64,000 nucleotides of DNA, taken from positions 1-64,000 of the forward strand of contig NZ_BOMM01000009.1 in the NCBI RefSeq assembly GCF_016862195.1, given 5' to 3'. The notes under the pieces are model-generated. The model saw only the letters and a list, made by a program, of their open reading frames with translations. It was not told the DNA's origin and did no database searches. Source of the stretch: Paractinoplanes ferrugineus. Lineage in GTDB: Bacteria > Actinomycetota > Actinomycetes > Mycobacteriales > Micromonosporaceae. Shown one piece after another: positions 26,518 to 37,140 of the stretch (position 1 is its first letter; each line of letters opens with the position of its first letter). Position numbers and translations under genes: made by a program.

Positions 26518-26803
26518 TTGCGCCTCCTGTCGAGCCGGCCAGGACCGGGGCACCCGTGGCGTCCTCGAGGATCGGGGCCTCGATCGCGCGGGCCTGGTGC
26601 TGACCGGCGTGGGCCAGCGCGCCGACCTGCTCCGGCGAGGCCAGGAACCACATCGGCTGGAAGTCGTAGGGCCGGCCCGGACGGTAGCGGCGGGTGCGCC
26701 GACCGCGGTCACTGCCCGAGAAGACGAGCGCGGCCACCAGCAGGATGACACCCAGCGGGATGACCACGAAGACCAGAACAGTGCTTGATATCGACAACCT
26801 CAA
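26504..26803 (-). CDS. small single-TM protein, unknown function
   Basis: 99 residues: one hydrophobic helix at about 7-28 (STVLVFVVIPLGVILLVAALVF) followed by a basic stretch GSDRGRRTRRYRPGRPYDF and a soluble tail. TTG start preferred with GGGGGCG just upstream; an ATG 15 codons earlier (26848) is the alternative. Overlaps the DUF5130 start, so the two are probably co-expressed and may act together at the membrane. Confidence 0.75.
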   Translation of the reverse strand: MRLSISSTVLVFVVIPLGVILLVAALVFSGSDRGRRTRRYRPGRPYDFQPMWFLASPEQVGALAHAGQHQARAIEAPILEDATGAPVLAGSTGGASDSW

Positions 26804-26999
26804 CGCCCCCAGGCGCCTGTGTTTCCAGTTGATCCGAACAACTGTCACGGTAGCGGAGAGCTAGTCGTCCCGGACCGTCGGGTTCCAAACCAGGCTCTCA
26901 TGCTGTCGGGATCTACGCGCGGATGGCCTTCAGGTGCGAAAATCACCCTCACGCGCCGTTCGTGCCCCCGTGCTCCGCGAACGGCAGGAGGGGGATCAC

Positions 27000-27485
27000 A
27001 TGCGACTGTCCGTCCCGGCCGCCCTGGCGGCGCTGTTCATGGGCGTGTTTGTCCTGTTCGACGCGTCCGCGGCGCGAGCCGCATCGGTCTACCTCGAGAT
27101 CAACCCGAGCACGGTGCCGGCCGGTGACGAGGTCGGGCTCCGCGCTTCCTGTGACGACAACCTCAAAGCGGCCACCGTCTCGTCGGCGCTGTTCGGCGCG
27201 GTCACCGTGACGCCGCAGTACGGCCTGCTCACCGCGACGGTCCGGGTCCCGTCCGCGACCCGGGCCGGCGATTACAAGGTCGACCTGCGCTGCCCGGACG
27301 GCAAGACCGCCTCGGCCACCCTGCACGTGGTCGCCAAGGTCGAACCGGCCCGGGGCCCGGCCACCGGTGGCGGCGGCATGGCTCCCGGCCGCAACGCACC
27401 CGTCCTGATCGCCTCCGGTCTGGCCGTCATCGGTGCCGGCGTAGCCCTCTGGGTAGTGACCCTGCGACGCCGCCGCTTCGGCTGA
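27000..27485 (+). CDS. secreted, C-terminally membrane-anchored protein beside sortase
   Basis: 161 residues. Sec signal peptide at 1-28 (MRLSVPAALAALFMGVFVLF, cleaved near ARA-AS). A small Ig-like beta domain (about 29-115) with two cysteines (RASCDDN, LRCPDGK) probably disulfide-bonded. A Gly-rich linker, then a TM helix (about 132-152) and RRRRFG tail. The layout is that of a sortase substrate, but no LPxTG is visible; GRNAP precedes the helix. Strong AGGAGG-type ribosome site. The sortase gene starts 8 nt downstream. Confidence 0.88.
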   Translation: MRLSVPAALAALFMGVFVLFDASAARAASVYLEINPSTVPAGDEVGLRASCDDNLKAATVSSALFGAVTVTPQYGLLTATVRVPSATRAGDYKVDLRCPDGKTASATLHVVAKVEPARGPATGGGGMAPGRNAPVLIASGLAVIGAGVALWVVTLRRRRFG

Positions 27486-27493
27486 GGTCGTCG

Positions 27494-28348
27494 GTGCCCC
27501 GCCGACCGACGCCGCTGCCCGGCGCCCGGATGCCCGACTCGGTACTGCGCAAACGGCCCGCCCAGGTCATCACCGCAACACCGCCGCCCGGCACCATCAC
27601 CGCTCCACCGCCCGGCACCATCACCGGGCCACTGCCCGCTCCGCGGCCCGCCCAGGGCCGGCCCCCGTTCCGAGCCCCGCACCCCCGGCCCGAGCCCAGG
27701 ACGCCGCCCCGGCCGACCCGCGGCAAGCGGCCCTGGCCGGTCGGGCTGGTCGTGCTCGCCCTGGTGTTCCTGGGCCTGTTCATGGTCGCGATGGGCATCG
27801 GGGCCGCGTCCAGCTTCGACTTGCCGAGCCTGTTCGGCGCCGGAGCGGGTGACGAGCCGCCGCCGCGCGCCTTCCCGGTGCTCGACCCGAGCCGGCCGGA
27901 ACGCCTCACCATCCCGTCGATCAAGCTGGAGGCGCCGATCCTCGACGTGGGCCTGGCCGGCGACGGCTCGGTCGACGTGCCGCCCCTGAAAAGGCACAAC
28001 GAGGCCGGCTGGTTCGACGGCGGGCCGACGCCGGGTCAGTTCGGGCCGGCCCTGATCGTCGGGCACGCCGACACCAGGACCGGGCCGTCGGTCTTCTACA
28101 ACCTGCCCAAGCTCAAGGCCGGTCACCGCATCGAGGTGCTGCGCGCGGACAACTCGGTGGCGGTCTTCGAGGTCAACTCGGTCGAGCACTTCGACAAGGG
28201 CAAGCTGCCGATGCAGCGGGTCTACGGCGACTTCAGCCGCCCGTCACTGCGCCTGATGACGTGCGGCGGCAAGTGGGTCGGCGGCAAGACCGGTTACCAG
28301 GACAACGTCGTGGTGTTCGCCTCGCTGGTCGGCACCAGAGACAATTAA
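27494..28348 (+). CDS. class F sortase
   Basis: 284 residues. A Pro-rich cytoplasmic N terminus of about 75 residues is followed by a TM anchor (PVGLVVLALVFLGLFMVAMG, about 78-97) and a sortase domain with catalytic His in LIVGHADTRTG, Cys in LRLMTCGGKW and a distal Arg/Asn. Class F sortases are characteristic of actinobacteria and their substrates are mostly undefined. The adjacent secreted protein is the natural candidate. Its TAA stop interlocks with the TAA of the convergent HNH gene in a shared TTAA. Confidence 0.92.
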   Translation: MPRRPTPLPGARMPDSVLRKRPAQVITATPPPGTITAPPPGTITGPLPAPRPAQGRPPFRAPHPRPEPRTPPRPTRGKRPWPVGLVVLALVFLGLFMVAMGIGAASSFDLPSLFGAGAGDEPPPRAFPVLDPSRPERLTIPSIKLEAPILDVGLAGDGSVDVPPLKRHNEAGWFDGGPTPGQFGPALIVGHADTRTGPSVFYNLPKLKAGHRIEVLRADNSVAVFEVNSVEHFDKGKLPMQRVYGDFSRPSLRLMTCGGKWVGGKTGYQDNVVVFASLVGTRDN

Positions 28349-28893
28349 GCCGCCTCGACCTGTGCGGTCGGGGCGGCAGGAAGGTCCAGCCAGTCGGCCC
28401 AGCGGGGGTCCGGCGTGCGGTGTCCGAGGACCCGCCAGGCCACCCCGCGTGGGGCCGCGGGCACCTGATGCAGCCGCCAGCCGAGTTCCGCGGGCGTCTT
28501 GTCGCCCTTGCTGTGGTTGCACTTGGCGCAGGCGGCCACCACGTTCTCCCAGGCGTGCAACCCGCCTCGGCTGCGTGGGAACACGTGGTCGATGGTCTCG
28601 GCCGAGCCGCGGCAGTAGGCGCAGCGGCCGCCGTCGCGGGCGAAGATGGCACGCCGGGACAGGCCGATGTGCGTGCGGTAAGGCACCTTGACGTAACGCG
28701 TGAGCCGGACCACCGAGGGAACCGGCAGGTTGGTGTGCAGCGAGTGCAGCATGCCGTCGCCGTCGGAGACGCATTCGGCCTTGGCGGTCAGCACGAGGAT
28801 GGTCGCTCGACGCACCGATACGACGCACAGCGGCTCGTAGGTGGCGTTCAGTACCAACGCGGAGGAGCCCACTGCGGGTCGTATGTCAGGCAT
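28345..28893 (-). CDS. HNH endonuclease
   Basis: 182 residues. C-terminal HNH domain with zinc cysteines: CAYCRGSAETIDHVFPRSRGG ... NVVAACAKCNHSKGDKTPAELGW, giving His in IDHV, Asn in WENVV and the CxxC pairs. The N-terminal region (ALVLNATYEPLCVVSVRRA) is the standard partner of this stand-alone actinobacterial HNH family. ATG chosen since AAGGG is 8 nt upstream. Role unknown; found near housekeeping genes. Confidence 0.93.
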   Translation of the reverse strand: MPDIRPAVGSSALVLNATYEPLCVVSVRRATILVLTAKAECVSDGDGMLHSLHTNLPVPSVVRLTRYVKVPYRTHIGLSRRAIFARDGGRCAYCRGSAETIDHVFPRSRGGLHAWENVVAACAKCNHSKGDKTPAELGWRLHQVPAAPRGVAWRVLGHRTPDPRWADWLDLPAAPTAQVEAA

Positions 28894-29085
28894 CGCGATC
28901 ACCCTTCAGGTGGAGGCGTCAGCAACCGCTCCTGCTGTCTCTTTTTCCAGGGTCCGTGCGCCAATAGTCCCTGATGAATGACCAAATTGCGAGCGCGATC
29001 CGTAGCCGTCCGGTAAACGTCTGAGGTCGGCGTGCTGTGTGCCACCTGGAAGCCGGCCCAGCCTCGCCGGGTACGGTGGCTCCCC

Positions 29086-30150
29086 GTGTTACTGCTAGCC
29101 CCCACCCCAACGCCCTCGCCCGACGTCTTCTCCTCGATCGACACGACGAAGGCCTGTGACACCGATCTGGTGTGCAGCCGTGTGTTCGACTGGACCGGCA
29201 ACCAGTGGCTGGCCAACTCCAGCTACTGGGTGATCGTCAAGCCGCTGCGGATCCTCGCGATCATCCTGATCGCGCTGTTGATCCGCTGGCTGCTGCACCG
29301 GGCGATCCGCCGGCTCGCCAACAGCACCAGCCGCGCCTCGATGCCGGCGCTGCTGCGGCCGCTGAAGGAGAAGACCGCCCAGACGGCCGAGGAGGGCCAG
29401 TTCATCCCGGAGCGGCGCCGTCAGCGGGCCGAGGCGATCGGCTCGGTGCTGCGCAGCTTCGTCACCGCGGTGGTCTTCACCATGGCCGTGCTGCTGGTCT
29501 TCGGTGAGCTCGGCTTCAACCTGGGCCCGCTGCTGGCCAGTGCCGGGATCGTCGGCGTGGCCCTCGGCTTCGGCGCGCAGAGCCTGGTCAAGGACTTGAT
29601 AGCGGGCCTGTTCATGCTGCTCGAGGACCAGTACGGGGTGGGCGACACGGTCGACCTCGGCGAGGCGATCGGCGTGGTCGAGTCGGTCGGCCTGCGGATC
29701 ACCACCGTCCGCGACATGCGCGGCGTGCTCTGGTACATCCGCAACGGCGAGATCGTGCGGGTCGGCAACAAGAGCCAGGGCTGGGCCCTGGTCGTGATCG
29801 ACATCCCGATCGGCTTCGTCAACTCGGAGGAGGCGATGGCCGCGCTGCGGATGGCGGCGCAGACCGTGGCCGACTCCGAGGAGCACCAGACCGAGTTCAT
29901 CGAGCCGCCGGACGTGGTCGGTGTGGAGCAGCTGACGGTGGACGGCGCGGTGATCCGCACCATCGCCAAGACGACCGCCGCCGGTCAGGTCGCCGTCCAG
30001 CGCGATCTGCGCCGCGCGCTGACCGAGGCGCTGGAGGTCGGCGGCTTCTCCGAACGCATCGCCGCCTCTCGATTGATGCCACGCAGTGCGGTGCCGCCGC
30101 CATATCCACGACCTTCTCAGCCTGACGGACCCGGGACCGATTCACGCTGA
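29086..30150 (+). CDS. mscS: MscS-family mechanosensitive channel
   Basis: 354 residues. N-terminal periplasmic/linker segment, TM helices at about 47-68 and 125-165, and the pore helix with Gly/Ala pattern ASAGIVGVALGFGAQSLVKDLIAGLFMLLEDQYGVGD, the MscS signature; beta-domain and cytosolic vestibule follow. It opens on membrane tension to release solutes in osmotic downshock. GTG start (VLLLAPTPTPSP) preferred; the frame is open 18 codons further upstream. Confidence 0.93.
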   Translation: MLLLAPTPTPSPDVFSSIDTTKACDTDLVCSRVFDWTGNQWLANSSYWVIVKPLRILAIILIALLIRWLLHRAIRRLANSTSRASMPALLRPLKEKTAQTAEEGQFIPERRRQRAEAIGSVLRSFVTAVVFTMAVLLVFGELGFNLGPLLASAGIVGVALGFGAQSLVKDLIAGLFMLLEDQYGVGDTVDLGEAIGVVESVGLRITTVRDMRGVLWYIRNGEIVRVGNKSQGWALVVIDIPIGFVNSEEAMAALRMAAQTVADSEEHQTEFIEPPDVVGVEQLTVDGAVIRTIAKTTAAGQVAVQRDLRRALTEALEVGGFSERIAASRLMPRSAVPPPYPRPSQPDGPGTDSR

Positions 30151-30352
30151 GCAGGGATTAGTACCTCCGGGGGATGGTCCGGGTCGGCTGAACGGCCAAC
30201 GATCCGGCCGTACGCCCTAGCATCGACTCGGACGATCGGGCAGAATCCGCGTGAGCATCTGCACATGCGGCATCACGTTCCGCCGGGCAACCCGCGGGCC
30301 GTGCCCGGCAATCGTCGTGACCCGGCGAGTGCCGAGATCGATGGAGGACCTG

Positions 30353-31741
30353 GTGTCCGAGGACCCCGCTGCACGGCCCGACCGGGCCGACAGACCGGTT
30401 ACGTTCCGGGACGTTTTCGCCGTCCGCGAATACCGGGCGATCTACACGTCGCTGCTTGTCAACTGGGCCGGTGACTACCTCTCCAAGGCGGCCGTCACCG
30501 TTCTCGTCTACGAGAAGACCGACTCGGTGCTGCTGTCGGCGGCGGCCCTCGGCGTCTCCTTCATTCCCTGGATCATCGGCGGCACACTGCTGTCCGCGCT
30601 GGCCGAGCGCTATCCCTACCGCCGGGTGCTGATCGTCGCCGACCTGGCCCGGATGGTGCCGATCGGGTTGCTGCTGGTCCCGCACGTGCCGATCTGGCTG
30701 ATGCTGGTGCTCGTCTTCCTGGCCAGCCTCGGCATGCCGCCCACCCAGGCGGCCCGCTCGGCCCTGCTGCCGCAGTTGGTCGGGCGGGAGAAGCTGGCCA
30801 CCGCGATCGCCGTCAACCAGACCACCACCCAGGCCGCCCAGCTCTTCGGATACCTGGCCGGCGCCACCATCGCGACGGTGCTCAGCCCCCGGGTCGCGCT
30901 CGGCGTCGACGTGTGCACGTTCGCGCTGTCCGCGCTGGTCATCGCCCGCGGCATCCAGCACCGCCCCCCGGCCCGCACCGAGGCGCAGCGCACCCACCTG
31001 CTGCACGAGTCGGGCGAAGGCATCCGGCTCGTCTTCGGCCGGCCGGTGCTGCGCGCCATCGTGCTGATGGTCTGCCTGATGAGCATGTTCTCGGTCGCCC
31101 CCGAGGGGCTGGCCGCCGCGTGGGCCGCCGAGGGCACCGACAACTCGACGTCCCGCGGCCTCTACCAGGGCCTGATCATGGCGGCCGCGCCGATCGGCTT
31201 CGTCATCGGCGGTCTGCTCCTGACCCGGCTGGCCGGCGCGGACCGGCGCGACCGGCTGGTCTGCCCGCTCGCCATCCTCAGCTGCCTGGCCCTGGCCCCG
31301 GCCGCGTTCAGCCCGCCCCTGCCGATCGTGGTCCTGCTGGTGATCCTCTCCGGCGCCGCCGCGGGCGGGCTGTCGCCGACGCTCAACGGCCGGTTCGTGC
31401 TGATGCTCCCGCACGGCTACCGCGCCCGGGCGTTCGGCGTGGTCCAGGCCGGACTCCAGCTCGCCCAGTTCTCCGGCATCATCATCACCGGCGTGCTCGC
31501 CGACCGGTTCCGGCTGCCGCTGGTGGTCGGCCTGTGGAGCGTCGTCGGCACGTTCGTGATGAGCTATCTCGCCGTCGGCTGGCCCAGCCGCCGCACCTTC
31601 GCCCGGGCCATGGAGGCGGCCGCCGCCACGGTTCCGCCGGCTCCGGTTCCGCCGGCCACGACGCCGGTCGTGCCGGCCCCCGCACCCGCCCCGGAGGCCG
31701 CGCCCGTGCGCACGACGAGCGTCACACCCAAGCACCCCTGA
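30353..31741 (+). CDS. MFS transporter
   Basis: 462 residues, 12 predicted helices of the MFS_3/enterobactin-exporter-like type, beginning FRDVFAVREYRAIYTSLLVNWAGDYLS and including ALAERYPYRRVLIVADLARM (motif A-like loop). The C-terminal 40 residues are a Pro/Ala-rich tail. GTG chosen with GGAGG 5 nt upstream; the longer frame upstream lacks hydrophobic pattern. Substrate unknown. Followed 21 nt later by the globin gene. Confidence 0.9.
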   Translation: MSEDPAARPDRADRPVTFRDVFAVREYRAIYTSLLVNWAGDYLSKAAVTVLVYEKTDSVLLSAAALGVSFIPWIIGGTLLSALAERYPYRRVLIVADLARMVPIGLLLVPHVPIWLMLVLVFLASLGMPPTQAARSALLPQLVGREKLATAIAVNQTTTQAAQLFGYLAGATIATVLSPRVALGVDVCTFALSALVIARGIQHRPPARTEAQRTHLLHESGEGIRLVFGRPVLRAIVLMVCLMSMFSVAPEGLAAAWAAEGTDNSTSRGLYQGLIMAAAPIGFVIGGLLLTRLAGADRRDRLVCPLAILSCLALAPAAFSPPLPIVVLLVILSGAAAGGLSPTLNGRFVLMLPHGYRARAFGVVQAGLQLAQFSGIIITGVLADRFRLPLVVGLWSVVGTFVMSYLAVGWPSRRTFARAMEAAAATVPPAPVPPATTPVVPAPAPAPEAAPVRTTSVTPKHP

Positions 31742-31762
31742 CCGACCTGGCAGGATGGACGG

Positions 31763-32152
31763 GTGAGCGCACCGACCCCCGACGAGATCACGTTCTTCGA
31801 AGCGATCGGCGGCGAGCCCACGTTCCGCCGGCTCGTCGACCGGTTCTACGCGGGTGTGGCCGACGATCCACTTCTCCGCCCGATGTACCCGGAGGAGGAC
31901 CTCGGTCCGGCCGCCGACCGGCTGACCCTGTTCCTGATGCAGTACTGGGGCGGCCCGAACACCTACTCGGCCAGCCGTGGACACCCGCGGCTGCGCATGC
32001 GGCACGCCCCCTTCACCGTCGACGTCGCGGCCCGCGACGCGTGGCTCAAGCACATGCGCGACGCGGTCGACTCCCTCGATCTACCCCAGCCGCTGCGGAC
32101 CCAACTCTGGGACTACCTGGAGCGGGCGGCGTACTTCATGGTCAACGCCTGA
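31763..32152 (+). CDS. glbO: group II truncated haemoglobin
   Basis: 129 residues, trHbO length. FFEAIGGEPTFRRLVDRFYAGVADDPLLRPMYPEEDL at the N terminus, the group II landmark QYWGGPNTYSASRGHPRLRMRHAPF (Trp at G8 region and proximal His in MRHAPF), and AYFM at the C terminus. Binds haem and O2/NO in the cytosol; group II members support oxygen delivery and redox protection. GTG start. Confidence 0.94.
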   Translation: MSAPTPDEITFFEAIGGEPTFRRLVDRFYAGVADDPLLRPMYPEEDLGPAADRLTLFLMQYWGGPNTYSASRGHPRLRMRHAPFTVDVAARDAWLKHMRDAVDSLDLPQPLRTQLWDYLERAAYFMVNA

Positions 32153-32219
32153 GAGTTTCCGGTGCGGGCGGTCGATCGTTGGTCCTCGGACAAACACCGA
32201 TCACCTGGAGTCGCCCGCA

Positions 32220-33476
32220 ATGCGCCGTCGCCTGCTTGCCGCCGCCGTTCTCGTAGCCGCCGCCATGGTGTGCGCGCAACCGGCCGGGGCCGACCCGGCC
32301 CAGTCGACGGTGGTCTCGGCCAACCCGGTCGACTTCACCCCGCATGTTCTCGACGGCACGGTCTGGAGCATGGCGCTGGTCGGCGACACGGTCGTGGTCG
32401 GGGGTGCTTTCACCAAGGTCACCGACTCGAGCCGGCAACACACGTACGCCCGGAAGAACATCTTCGCCTTCGGGCTCCGCGACGGGGTGATCCGCGCCTT
32501 CGCCCCCGAGGTGGACGGGGCGGTCTACGCACTCGCCGCCGGCCCCGACAGCACCGTCTACGCCGGCGGGGCGTTCAAATCGGTGAACCGCGTCTCCCAG
32601 CGCGGCCTCACCCGCCTCTACCCGGGCAGCGGCCAGCGGGTCTCGTCCTTCAACGCGCAGATCAACTGGGGTGACGTACGGGCGCTCCAGGCCCGCGGCT
32701 CCAGCCTGTACGTGGCCGGCACGTTCTCCGCGATCAACGGCGTGAACCGGACCGCCCTGGCCCGGGTGAGCACCGCCTCCGGCGCCGTCGACACCGGCTT
32801 CGACGCCCGGCTGACCGCCCCCGGCCTGTCCCGCACCCGGGTCGAGCACTTCGACATCTCCCCCGACGGCCGCCGGCTGGTGGCGGTCGGCGCGCTGCTG
32901 CGGGCCAGCGGCTACGACCGCACCCAGATCGTCATGTTCGACGTCTCCGGTTCCGCGGCGACGCTGCTCAACTGGTACACCGACGCCTACAAGCCGGCGT
33001 GCATGAAGGGCTTCGACACCTACCTGCGGCAGATCAAGTTCTCGCCGGACGGCGGTTACTTCGTGGTGGCGGCGACCGGCCGGGCCTCGTCGCCGACCTC
33101 GCTGTGCGACTCGGCGGCCCGCTTCGAGGCCGGCGGCAACGGGCGGCACAATCCGACCTGGGTGCAGCGTACGGGCGGGGACTCGCTGTACGCGGTGGCG
33201 GTCACCGGGTCGACCGTCTACCTGGGTGGGCACCAGCGCTACTTCGACAACCCGTACGGCACCGACGCGAGGGGGCCCGGCCCGGGTGCGGTCGCCCGGC
33301 CCGGCATCGGCGCGGTGAATCCGTCGACCGGGCGGGCGCTGCCGTGGAACCCGACCCGGAGCCGGGGCGTGGGCGTCCGGTGCTTCCTGGTGGTGCCGCA
33401 CGGCCTGCTGGTGGGGTCGGACACGGACCAGCTCGGGCACGAGTATCACGGCCGGATCGGGATGTTCCCGGTCTAG
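32220..33476 (+). CDS. secreted beta-propeller-like protein
   Basis: 418 residues. Sec signal peptide (MRRRLLAAAVLVAAAMVCAQ, cleaved after AGA at about 25) followed by repeated strands VWSMALVGDTVVVGGAFTKV, VYALAAGPDSTVYAGGAFKSVN, VRALQARGSSLYVAGTFSAING and VYLGGHQRYFDNP, the delta-60/kelch-like repeat pattern. Exported; no enzymatic motif. An isolated gene between the globin and the convergent YbjN-type gene. Confidence 0.88.
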   Translation: MRRRLLAAAVLVAAAMVCAQPAGADPAQSTVVSANPVDFTPHVLDGTVWSMALVGDTVVVGGAFTKVTDSSRQHTYARKNIFAFGLRDGVIRAFAPEVDGAVYALAAGPDSTVYAGGAFKSVNRVSQRGLTRLYPGSGQRVSSFNAQINWGDVRALQARGSSLYVAGTFSAINGVNRTALARVSTASGAVDTGFDARLTAPGLSRTRVEHFDISPDGRRLVAVGALLRASGYDRTQIVMFDVSGSAATLLNWYTDAYKPACMKGFDTYLRQIKFSPDGGYFVVAATGRASSPTSLCDSAARFEAGGNGRHNPTWVQRTGGDSLYAVAVTGSTVYLGGHQRYFDNPYGTDARGPGPGAVARPGIGAVNPSTGRALPWNPTRSRGVGVRCFLVVPHGLLVGSDTDQLGHEYHGRIGMFPV

Positions 33477-33527
33477 ACCGGATGGTCCGGGCGGGCTCTG
33501 GAACCCGGCGGGCCGCCGCGGTACGGG

Positions 33528-34112
33528 CTAGAGCAGCGCACCCTCGTCGTGGAGCCAATCCACGAAGCTGGTGGCCACGGCGGCGCCGCAGTCGAGCATC
33601 TCCACCACGAGGGCGTCGTGCGCGCCGGCCGCCAGCGGGACCTGGAGCTCCGCGTAGATCGGGAGCTGACCCCGCTCGGTCGGGTCGCCCACGTAGGCCT
33701 TGCAGAAGCGGCGGGTGTGGTTCCACTCGTTGACCACCCGGTAGGCGCGGTCGGCCCAGTCCGGCGGGACGGTCGCGTGCGGACGCGCCCGCATCACCAG
33801 GATCTCGTCGTCGGGGCCCTCGAGGGTGAACAGCACCGCGTGCCGTTCCCACATCGCGAGGAGGCTGCCGCCGCCGTCGGCGAGGAACCGGATGTCGAGC
33901 ATGTCGAGCGCCTTACCGATGCGCGCCAGCGTCACCGGAGCGATCTGCTCGGACTCCTCGGACTTGGCCACGTCGGCCGGAACAATGCTTACCCGGCTCG
34001 GCTCGCGCTGAGCCGGAACCCCGACGCGAACGGTGCTGCGCACCGTCGAACCGCCATCGGTCTCCGGCGCGTTGCCCGCCGCCGAACCCGGACGCCATGA
34101 CCACCACGGCAT
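33528..34112 (-). CDS. YbjN-domain protein
   Basis: 194 residues. After a 50-residue variable N terminus comes a YbjN-like (type III secretion chaperone-like) domain: VTLARIGKALDMLDIRFLADGGGSLLAMWERHAVLFTLEG ... VVNEWNHTRRFCKAYV. ATG chosen with GAGGTG 7-8 nt upstream. Such proteins are common near EttA in actinobacteria; function unknown. Confidence 0.88.
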   Translation of the reverse strand: MPWWSWRPGSAAGNAPETDGGSTVRSTVRVGVPAQREPSRVSIVPADVAKSEESEQIAPVTLARIGKALDMLDIRFLADGGGSLLAMWERHAVLFTLEGPDDEILVMRARPHATVPPDWADRAYRVVNEWNHTRRFCKAYVGDPTERGQLPIYAELQVPLAAGAHDALVVEMLDCGAAVATSFVDWLHDEGALL

Positions 34113-34236
34113 CGTTGCGCACCTCACTCCCCAGCAGACCCACCGCCGGACGTAGCGAAGTGGATCCGGCTGCCGACGGTACCCGTACAGGTCGCGGAGG
34201 TCATCCCCCCAACCGGAGGGCGGGACCGGTCGGATG

Positions 34237-34266
34237 AGGTGGCATCACCCTTTTGGGTGACCACCT
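34237..34266 (-). terminator. hairpin spanning the stop codon of the 220-aa gene
   Basis: Outer arms AGGTGG (34237-34242) and CCACCT (34261-34266) plus inner arms TCACCC (34245-34250) and GGGTGA (34255-34260), loop TTTT, with a 2-nt bulge. The stop codon (34245-34247) lies inside the inner stem. Probable terminator of the ettA operon. Confidence 0.55.
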
Positions 34267-34907
34267 ATAGGCATAACGGTCAATTTACCCACGGGCTGTA
34301 GCCAGGCAACTCCATATGGTGCGGAAAGACCCACCCATTGGCCCGCCGTCCGCACTCGAGCATCCGGCCCGTCGGAGCCCTCGGGACCGAGAAAACCCAT
34401 CCGGGATATCGCCTGAACAAGGCGCTGGGACACCTCGACAGGCGTCCCGTCGGGCGGCGTCACGACCAGGGCCACGTGATCGAGGAGCGCGTCGCGTACC
34501 GCCCGCTGGCCGACCGCCCGGCCGGCCAGACCGCCCGCCGTGACTTCCCGCAGCGTACCGGCCGCCGCGGCGGCCAACCGGGTCAGCTCCGCCGCCGACA
34601 CCGACTCGACCGTCTCGCTCAGCGCCGGCGGCAGTGGCCAGCGCCACGCCGCGTCGCGCCGAGCCGGCAGCTCGTCACCACCCCGGGCCAGCACGGACAG
34701 CAGTTCCGAGGCCGACACCGTGGCGTCGTCCGGGCCTCGGCCGGCCACCTCACGGGTGACCAGGACATCCCACGGCAGCCGGGCCCACAGCGCGGTGCGC
34801 CCGGTCGAGCCGCGCAACCGCACCGGGGCGGTGGGGTCGAGCCTGGTCAGCCGGGCGAGGAAGGCGCCGGCGTCCGGCACCGCGAGCAGACCGTGCGCCA
34901 CACTCAT
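34245..34907 (-). CDS. conserved hypothetical protein of the ettA operon
   Basis: 220 residues beginning MSVAHGLLAVPDAGAFLARL. No recognised domain. It looks folded: alternating helices such as ATVSASELLSVLARGGDEL and LSETVESVSAAELTRLAAAAAGTLREVTAGG, and a C terminus LSAPYGVAWLQPVGKLTVMPIGG. ATG overlaps the thioesterase stop by 4 nt, so it is co-translated with it. Could be a partner of the thioesterase; this is inference. Confidence 0.75.
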   Translation of the reverse strand: MSVAHGLLAVPDAGAFLARLTRLDPTAPVRLRGSTGRTALWARLPWDVLVTREVAGRGPDDATVSASELLSVLARGGDELPARRDAAWRWPLPPALSETVESVSAAELTRLAAAAAGTLREVTAGGLAGRAVGQRAVRDALLDHVALVVTPPDGTPVEVSQRLVQAISRMGFLGPEGSDGPDARVRTAGQWVGLSAPYGVAWLQPVGKLTVMPIGGHPKG

Positions 34908-35297
34908 GCCCGGTACGGCTCGAGGAAGTCGCGCTCGGCCTGGGAGAGCCGACGGGGATGGCTGTTGGCCAGGTTGAACGGCACGCATACCGATTTCGCC
35001 CGGGACGCCACCACGCCGGCGTCGAACAGCTCGTAGGACACGGAGAACGAGGCGGCCCGCAGCTCCGAGATCCACATCTCGATGCGGACCGGCTCGCCGT
35101 AGTTGACCGGCCGCAGATAGTCGATCTCGTGCCGGGCGATCACGATGCCCTCCTCGAACGAGCCGAGGCCGTGCTTGCGGGCGCCGAGGAAGAACATCTC
35201 CACGCGCGCCTCCTCGTAGAGGGTGAGGAAGCGCGCGTTGTTGACGTGCCCGTACGCGTCCATATCGGACCAGCGCACGGGCACGTCGTGGACGAAT

Positions 35298-35305
<8 letters not shown>
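34904..35305 (-). CDS. acyl-CoA thioesterase (4HBT hot-dog fold)
   Basis: 133 residues. 4HBT signature VRWSDMDAYGHVNNARFLTLYEEARVEMF near the N terminus, with the catalytic Asp in the DMDAYGHVNN motif. Hydrolyses acyl-CoA or acts in similar acyl transfer. Its start overlaps the 3' end of ettA by 8 nt and its stop overlaps the next gene, so three genes are expressed together. Confidence 0.92.
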
Positions 35306-36974
<1,669 letters not shown>

Positions 36975-37140
36975 AGTGTGCCCTACCTCCGTGATCGTGA
37001 TCTGAATTGTCAGGTCTTCAGTCCGCCTGGGGTGGTGGACGGGGTGGTGGACGTCGGCCGAGATGCCGAATGCAGGGGCAATCTTTCCAGGTGCCCTTCC
37101 GGCCGCAGAACACAACCCCGGCGGGCCGGTACGGATTCCC

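Noticed and set aside
30158-32053. 631-residue frame opposite the MFS transporter
   Set aside because: Gln/Arg/Asp/His low-complexity antisense product; the + strand transporter and globin explain the region.
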